10,485 nt of DNA, taken from positions 1 to 10,485 of the forward strand of contig JAJXXG010001000.1 in NCBI GenBank assembly GCA_021781255.1. The letters are read 5' to 3'. Of the stretch, positions 5,851 to 10,485 are shown in pieces. The stretch is from Acidobacteriota bacterium. Lineage in GTDB: Bacteria > Acidobacteriota > Terriglobia > Terriglobales > Acidobacteriaceae. The translations under genes and the position numbers were made by a program. The stretch's first letter is position 1; each line of letters begins with the position of its first letter. The notes below the pieces were generated by a model. That model was given only the letters and a program-made list of their open reading frames with translations, did not search any database and was not told where the DNA came from.

Positions 5851-8800
5851 TTACGGATTCGGGACAGTCGATTCCGGAATTGCCACCTTGTCAGTCTGCT
5901 GCGCGGACCGCAGCATGGTCAACACCAGGGCTTCGAGTTGCTGAGGCTGCACGCGGGTCTTGGCGAGGAAATAGGTGGGGCCCAGCGTGAGCTGGCGGCG
6001 CTGGTCCTCGGAGAGTTCATGGCCCGAGTAGACGACCAGCGGCAGGCGGGCGAGGTCGGCGCGCTGCCGCAGCCAATCCACCACATTGAAGCCGTCGCCG
6101 TCGGGCAGCCCGATATCGAGCAGCATGAGATGAGGCTTGAAGGCAGAACAGGCAGCAATCGTCTCTTTCAGCGAGTGCGCGGCCTGCACCGTGATGCTGT
6201 CGCGGGCAAAGACCTCGCTGATGACGCTCGCAAGGTCACGATCGTCCTCGACGATGAGGATGCGAGTCTTTTCGCCCGAACCGGAGAGCACGCGCGCCAG
6301 TTCAGCCAGCAGTTCGTCCTCCTGGAGAGGATTGGCGACCCATCCCGCAGCGCCGGCAGGCAACTCAGCGGGCGTGTGCGGATCTTCTACGCTCAACAAG
6401 ACCACGGGACTATGTGAGGCTGCATCGAGGCGGCGCAGCAGCGGCAAAATCTCCCATCCGTTCATGCCGTCGAGAGAAGTATCGAGCAGAATTGCCTGAG
6501 CGTTCTGGCTCGCCGCGGACAGGGTTTGCTCCACGTTGGCGGCCTGTACCACGGAATAGCCATGGCGGGCGAGCTGCGCGGCGATCCTGGGGCGCGTTTC
6601 CGCGTTGGCGTCGGCCAGCACCACGGTGCCTTGCGCGGATTCAGCCTGCAGTGGGGCGCCCGAAGCCGCGAGGGGAGCGGGTTGATAGGGCAGAAAGACG
6701 CGGAAGGTGGATCCGCGCACCGGGTTGCGCTCGGCCCAGATGCGTCCTGAGTGCTGCATCACGATGGTGCGGCAGATGGCCAGGCCCAAGCCGCTGCCGC
6801 CCTTCTGCCGCGAGTCGGAGGCGTCAACCTGCTGAAAACGGCCGAAGATGCTCTCCAGCTTGTCGGCGGGGATGCCACGTCCATGGTCGATCACGGAGAG
6901 AATCACGCCGGTGATCCCGGGCCTCAGCATCACGCTCACCGGCGAATTCGGGGGCGAAAACTTGACCGCATTGGAGAGCAGGTTAGTGAGTACCTGGAGC
7001 AGGCGGTGGGGGTCGGCGGCAATCTCAACCTGCGTGGCGTCGTGGATAAGCTGCACGCCGGAGGCATCCGCCACCGGCTGCATGTCTTCGACAGCCTGCT
7101 TCACGATTTCAGCCAATTGCACGGTGCGGAAGGCAAGCGGCTCCCGCCCGCTCTGGATTCGCTCCAGGTCGAGGATATCGTTGATCAGGCGCACCAGACG
7201 GTCGGAATTGGTGACGGCGATGCGCAGCAGATTGGAGGCTTTTTCGTTCGTTTCGCCGAGAATGCCGGAGGTGAGCAATCCCAGCGCCCCGCGGATGGAG
7301 GTGAGCGGCGTGCGCAGTTCGTGACTGACCGTGGAGATGAACTCGTCCTTGAGCCGGTCCATGGCGAAGCGCTGGCTGATGTCGCGGAAGTTGAGCACCG
7401 AGCCCGAAAAACGTCCCTGCCTCCCGATCGGCGTGAGAACATATTCAGCCGGGAAGGAGCTGCCGTTAGCGCGAAAGATAATGTCTTCGCCTGACCTTCC
7501 GCAGGCCGTAGCCGAGCTATGGAGCAGCGGGCAATCCTCTTCGCAATTGCGGTCTGCCGGAGCGGAGCAATGCAGGATCTCGTGTACCGGTCTGCCGATC
7601 AGATCATCAGCGGCCATGCCCAGCAGCCGCGCAGCCGCGGGGTTGGCGAAGGTCACCTTTCCATTGCGATCGATTCCGCAGATGCCGTCGGCGACCGAAT
7701 CGAGCAGGATCTCCTGCTGGCGGCTCAACTCGCCGGCGCGCCCTCGTTCACGGGATTGCACGAGCATCTGTCCCAGCGCGTAGGCCGCGATCTCGACAGC
7801 AGCCATCGCCTCGCGGTCTTCGCGCAGCCGGAAGTGGCAATAGAACTCCAGCACTGCCATCAGCTTGCTGCCGGCGCGCACAGGTACCGCCCAGCCTGAA
7901 ACCATCTCCTCGCCCAGAGCAGCTGCCAGGCGCGGACTTGGCGAAGCCAGGGCCAGGTCGGCGACCCACACCGGGCGCCCATCCTTCCAGGCTCGCTCGG
8001 CCAATTCGCTGCCGCCTTGCAGAGTCTGCACCATGCTCGCTTGAATCAGGGCCTCCACGCGCCGGCCCGGCGCTCCCCAGGCGGTCCCGAACTCGAGGTG
8101 CTTTTGCTCGGCGTCAACCTCCCAGAGAATAGCCACATCCCATCCCTGCGAGGTGCAAAGGGCCCCAAGGATGCGCATGCCCGCGGACTCGGCCAATGCG
8201 TTATCGCTCACGATCTGGCTTACGGCGAGCTGCAATGCCAGCCGGCTTTCGCGCTGTTCCTGCTGCGTTACGTCGCGCAGAAGGCAGCGCACCGCCTGGG
8301 TTTTGCCGGCTTTTTGACGGCGGCTGAGGCTCAATTCCAGCTCGATTACGCGGCCGTCGGGAGTGTGGTGGCGCAAGGGAGCACGGTCTACCGCATCGCC
8401 CTCCAGTGCACGGCGAAAGAGCGCGGCCGCTTCGCTTCGGATGGCGGGCTCAAATAAATCGTAGAAGGAATCGAACGCCATCAATGCGGTGTTGTCCAGT
8501 TCAAAACACCGCTCCCATGCCGGGTTGGCATAAAGAAACTTTCCCGCCGGGCTGAGCGTGGCAATCATCGCATTGGCGTGTTCCAGAAGGTCGCGGAAGT
8601 TCTCCTGGGCCTCGCGTTGCCCCTGCTCGTCCTGCTTCGCAGAGCTTTGATCCCTGGCCACGGCTACCATGCCGGTTAGTTCGCCGGAGACGTCACGCAG
8701 GGGCGAGATTTGGAGGGTTACCGGGAGGGTGAGGCCATTCTTGTTACGCACCTGCGCGTCGAAGCTAGGCGCCATGCCAGGCGGCAGTTTGCGCAAACAA

Positions 8801-9327
8801 TCGATATAAGCCACCCTGCGCGCAGCCAGAGTCGGCGCGGGAACCTGATCGACGCGGCAGAGTTTTTGCATCTCCGCCAACAGCCGATCACCCTCGCCGG
8901 GAGCCAGAATCTCCGCTTTGCCCCACGGAATTACCAACTCGGCGGCATGGTAGCCCAGCAGACGTTCAGCCGCGGAATTGCAATAGATCAACTGGCCTTC
9001 CACATCTATCGCAACCACTGCCGGGCCGGCCGAGTCGAGCAGCTCTCTCAACCCCTCCCCGATGGCTTCCGGTGCCGGCGCCGCGGGCACAGGATGAAGC
9101 AACATCCTGTTCAGCATGAGCGCAAACGCGGCAGTCGCAAGCGCAGCAGCAAGAAGCGGCAGCGATTCCCACTTGAAGTTGGGGGCCACGCGAACCAAAA
9201 CGGTTCCGGTCCAAAGAGCCAGCATGAAGAAGGGCAGGAGCAGCCAAACCTGGGGAACGTCGCCGAGCACAGCGAACACGGACCGTGAGCTTTTACTCTT
9301 CCCCACTTTGTTTGGCGCCGTACTCAT
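5851..9327 (-). CDS. Membrane hybrid sensor histidine kinase (2TM-PAS-PAS-GAF-PAS-HisKA-HATPase-REC-REC)
   Basis: An 1158-residue inner-membrane sensor. Two TM helices (about 28-45 and 56-76) are joined by a very short loop, so sensing is probably cytoplasmic or within the membrane. Then come PAS1 (about 90-235), PAS2 (about 245-360), GAF (about 370-530), PAS3 (about 540-660, with C587, C595 and a C599-P-L motif), HisKA with H669 in SHELRTPL, and a HATPase domain with N786 (NLLSNAVKF), a DHGRGIP box and GGSGLGLA at 843-850. The first receiver (about 900-1010) keeps D949 but has only one residue of the acidic pair (D906) and N999 instead of Lys. The second (about 1020-1140) is canonical: E1027/D1028/D1029, D1071 and K1123. 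The signal is not evident. The ATG at 9327 is the first start after an in-frame TAA at 9336-9334. Receiver and Hpt genes follow, so a multistep relay is likely. Confidence 0.95.
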   Translation of the reverse strand: MSTAPNKVGKSKSSRSVFAVLGDVPQVWLLLPFFMLALWTGTVLVRVAPNFKWESLPLLAAALATAAFALMLNRMLLHPVPAAPAPEAIGEGLRELLDSAGPAVVAIDVEGQLIYCNSAAERLLGYHAAELVIPWGKAEILAPGEGDRLLAEMQKLCRVDQVPAPTLAARRVAYIDCLRKLPPGMAPSFDAQVRNKNGLTLPVTLQISPLRDVSGELTGMVAVARDQSSAKQDEQGQREAQENFRDLLEHANAMIATLSPAGKFLYANPAWERCFELDNTALMAFDSFYDLFEPAIRSEAAALFRRALEGDAVDRAPLRHHTPDGRVIELELSLSRRQKAGKTQAVRCLLRDVTQQEQRESRLALQLAVSQIVSDNALAESAGMRILGALCTSQGWDVAILWEVDAEQKHLEFGTAWGAPGRRVEALIQASMVQTLQGGSELAERAWKDGRPVWVADLALASPSPRLAAALGEEMVSGWAVPVRAGSKLMAVLEFYCHFRLREDREAMAAVEIAAYALGQMLVQSRERGRAGELSRQQEILLDSVADGICGIDRNGKVTFANPAAARLLGMAADDLIGRPVHEILHCSAPADRNCEEDCPLLHSSATACGRSGEDIIFRANGSSFPAEYVLTPIGRQGRFSGSVLNFRDISQRFAMDRLKDEFISTVSHELRTPLTSIRGALGLLTSGILGETNEKASNLLRIAVTNSDRLVRLINDILDLERIQSGREPLAFRTVQLAEIVKQAVEDMQPVADASGVQLIHDATQVEIAADPHRLLQVLTNLLSNAVKFSPPNSPVSVMLRPGITGVILSVIDHGRGIPADKLESIFGRFQQVDASDSRQKGGSGLGLAICRTIVMQHSGRIWAERNPVRGSTFRVFLPYQPAPLAASGAPLQAESAQGTVVLADANAETRPRIAAQLARHGYSVVQAANVEQTLSAASQNAQAILLDTSLDGMNGWEILPLLRRLDAASHSPVVLLSVEDPHTPAELPAGAAGWVANPLQEDELLAELARVLSGSGEKTRILIVEDDRDLASVISEVFARDSITVQAAHSLKETIAACSAFKPHLMLLDIGLPDGDGFNVVDWLRQRADLARLPLVVYSGHELSEDQRRQLTLGPTYFLAKTRVQPQQLEALVLTMLRSAQQTDKVAIPESTVPNP

Positions 9328-9488
9328 TGGCTCTTACATCTCCCCTCGGCTACTCTTCAACCTTTGTACAGGGCGCTGCGTACGGTCGAAGTTTTCCATC
9401 CGTCGTTCTTGCACGGCGTGCAGCAACAGATCTACAATTCCCCGCTGCGAACCTCCGTGTGTCGTACTTCGCCGCGCATTTCAGCCAA

Positions 9489-9503
9489 GCGTTGCAACAA
9501 CGC
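9489..9503. repeat. 15-bp palindrome upstream of the kinase gene
   Basis: GCGTTG (9489-9494) and CAACGC (9498-9503) are perfect inverted 6-bp arms around CAA. The site lies about 165-175 bp upstream of the kinase ATG and just downstream of the possible TATACT box. It could be an operator, or chance. Confidence 0.3.
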
Positions 9504-9598
9504 AATTTGCAGGTAGTATATGCGCTTAATTCCAGACTCTCCAGGCAATTCTACGTGGTGTTCCCACGGATGAAGCAACCCAGTCAACGGTAATGAAA

Positions 9599-9640
9599 GT
9601 GCCGGCATGCAGCCAGGCACCATGTTTCCACATCCGGCAC
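9599..9640 (-). repeat. Stem-loop in the kinase upstream region
   Basis: GTGCCGG (9599-9605) and CCGGCAC (9634-9640) form a perfect 7-bp stem. The minus-strand interior contains a further small hairpin, ATGT-GGAA-ACAT. It may be part of a structured leader if transcription starts further upstream. It matches no riboswitch family that I recognise. Confidence 0.35.
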
Positions 9641-9843
9641 GCGTCAACGAATCAGTAATATAGAGTCGCCGTATGCCGGCTGTAAGTTTTCTCATACCGT
9701 AGCGCCTTGAGGCACGTATCGGAGAACTAAAAGAAGGAACGAAGAAAGATAAGTCTAAGAGAGCGAGTTAATAACAGACCCTGGAAGATTTGCCGGAGCC
9801 GGAACTGAGCTAGACTTGGTTGCGTAAATAGCATTTTGAAAGG

Positions 9844-9896
9844 GCACGGCTTCAGCCGTGCAACTCATAGCGCCTAAAATCGGGGGTTTTAACCCC
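9844..9896. repeat. Interspersed two-hairpin repeat of acidobacterial type, just after the transporter gene
   Basis: Two hairpins lie side by side: GCACGGC-TTCA-GCCGTGC (9844-9861) and GGGGTT-TT-AACCCC (9883-9896). On the minus strand the order is a GGGG/CCCC hairpin, a short linker, then GCACGGCTGAAGCCGTGC followed by CCTTTCAAAA. I recall this arrangement as a very frequent intergenic repeat in Acidobacteriaceae genomes; that is memory, not a search. It starts 46 bp after the transporter stop, where it could help end transcription or protect the 3' end of the mRNA. Confidence 0.6.
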
Positions 9897-9941
9897 TGAG
9901 GGATGGGTTTTCTCAAGCTGATGGCATTTATGCAACCAACT

Positions 9942-10485
9942 CTAGCGGGCGGCAGCGACATCGGATGTCGTGGTGCGGGAGCGCGGGTGGACTGTCTCTT
10001 TGAGGAACAGCACGACGACGAACAGCAGAACCATTCCGCCGGTGGACATGAGCATGGTGGTGCCGAGGCCGAAGGATTCGGCCAGCGTGCCGCCCAGCGT
10101 GGGTGCCACGGTGGCGCCTATCAACTCGCCAACCATGTTGACCATCCCGATCGCTGTGCCGGTAAACTCCGGTGGCACGCTCTCGGCAGGGATGAGCACG
10201 ACCACCAGGGCGGCAATAGCCTGGCCGCCCTGCGTGACGAACAGAATCGCCGACAGCAACAAAAGATGCGAGTATAGCGGGCGCACAAGAAGCGCCAGCG
10301 GCAACAACGACGATATCGCGGCAAGCGCCAGGAGCGTCGGTTTGCGTCCCACGCGGTCAGACACTGATGGGAGTATAAAACCCATGAAGAAGCTACCGAG
10401 GCCCGCGGCTCCGAGCAGGAAGCCCGCCGTGCGCGGATCCTGGTGCATATCGCGGGTGATTAAGAGTGGCGCGAAGGTGCTTTGC
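9942..10485 (-). CDS. Major facilitator superfamily transporter, C-terminal half (cut by the window edge)
   Basis: The frame is open from the window edge to a TAG at 9944-9942, giving 180 residues. The ATG at 10448 is internal, because the frame continues upstream as STFAPLLITRD. After an early hydrophobic stretch (LLGAAGLGSFFMGFILP) comes the MFS loop motif SDRVGRKP, then about four hydrophobic segments and a polar tail. This fits helices 8-12 of a 12-helix transporter, with the second copy of the motif between helices 8 and 9. The end (FLKETVHPRSRT) is typical of the family. The substrate cannot be told; small organic acids or sugars are common for relatives with this loop. The N-terminal half and promoter lie outside the window. 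Confidence 0.85.
   Translation of the reverse strand, partial: QSTFAPLLITRDMHQDPRTAGFLLGAAGLGSFFMGFILPSVSDRVGRKPTLLALAAISSLLPLALLVRPLYSHLLLLSAILFVTQGGQAIAALVVVLIPAESVPPEFTGTAIGMVNMVGELIGATVAPTLGGTLAESFGLGTTMLMSTGGMVLLFVVVLFLKETVHPRSRTTTSDVAAAR

Larger units (their letters stand above)
9328..9941. other. Intergenic region, about 610 bp, upstream of the hybrid kinase
   Basis: No convincing gene is seen. The frames present either are uninterpretable or run across a repeat. The half nearest the kinase (9328-9700) holds a short palindrome and a stem-loop, and TATACT on the minus strand (9520-9515) is a possible -10 box without a good -35 partner. The stretch 9728-9770 is purine-rich on the plus strand. 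The end nearest the transporter holds the two-hairpin interspersed repeat. The kinase promoter must lie in or beyond this region, because the upstream transporter is about 610 bp away. Confidence 0.6.

Noticed and set aside
8710..9288. Plus-strand frame of 192 codons
   Set aside because: It is antisense to the N-terminal PAS and membrane part of the hybrid kinase.
9334..9339. ATG-TAA start-stop pair just before the kinase start
   Set aside because: The GGGGAG purine run directly touches the ATG, with no room for a ribosome binding site. A chance occurrence is more likely than a regulatory mini-frame.
9432..9695. Minus-strand 87-codon frame in the intergenic region, with a possible AAGG ribosome binding site
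   Set aside because: There is no recognisable motif and no conserved context, and the frame covers the stem-loop and palindrome. It could be real, but I cannot support it.
9755..9961. Minus-strand 68-codon frame containing CTAEAVPFQN
   Set aside because: It is read through the interspersed two-hairpin repeat, the typical source of falsely annotated small proteins.
1..10485. CRISPR array, tRNA, rRNA, insertion sequence transposase or prophage genes
   Set aside because: No regularly spaced repeats, RNA-gene signatures, transposase or phage-like frames were seen on either strand.

Overview
This GC-rich window has every supported gene on the minus strand, so it reads from position 10485 down to 1. 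It looks like chromosome of a soil-type Acidobacteriota bacterium (class Terriglobia). This assignment is an inference. It rests on the base composition, on the many-domain hybrid sensor kinase, and on a two-hairpin repeat at about 9844-9896 that matches, from memory only, a short interspersed repeat common in those genomes. No plasmid, phage, CRISPR, rRNA or tRNA signature was seen.

Layout in transcription order: (1) 10485-9942, C-terminal half of a major facilitator superfamily transporter, cut by the window edge. (2) 9941-9328, about 610 bp of intergenic DNA with the interspersed repeat, a short palindrome and a stem-loop. It must hold the promoter of the next gene set. (3) 9327-4912, a phosphorelay cluster: an 1158-residue membrane hybrid histidine kinase (2 TM, PAS-PAS-GAF-PAS, HisKA, HATPase, two receivers), a stand-alone receiver and a stand-alone Hpt protein. 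A 112-bp inverted-repeat element with 14-bp perfect ends lies between the last two. (4) 4870-2052, xseA (exonuclease VII large subunit) and glmM (phosphoglucosamine mutase), overlapping by an ATGA junction. (5) 1940-846, a membrane polyferredoxin of the NapH/NosR/CcoG type. (6) 766-62, a HAD-family phosphatase. (7) From 41 to the edge, perhaps the start of one more gene.

The kinase, receiver and Hpt proteins carry all the parts of a His-Asp-His-Asp relay, split over three polypeptides. None has a DNA-binding or enzymatic output domain, so the final target lies outside the window. The Hpt gene is followed after only 41 bp by xseA, and those 41 bp hold two copies of a 15-bp direct repeat. The signalling genes may therefore share a transcript with DNA-repair and cell-wall-precursor genes. 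The most unusual items are the inverted-repeat element inside the signalling cluster, the pseudo-receiver inside the kinase, the tandem repeat before xseA, and the interspersed repeat after the transporter. I found no clear sign of a wholly new defence or biosynthetic system.
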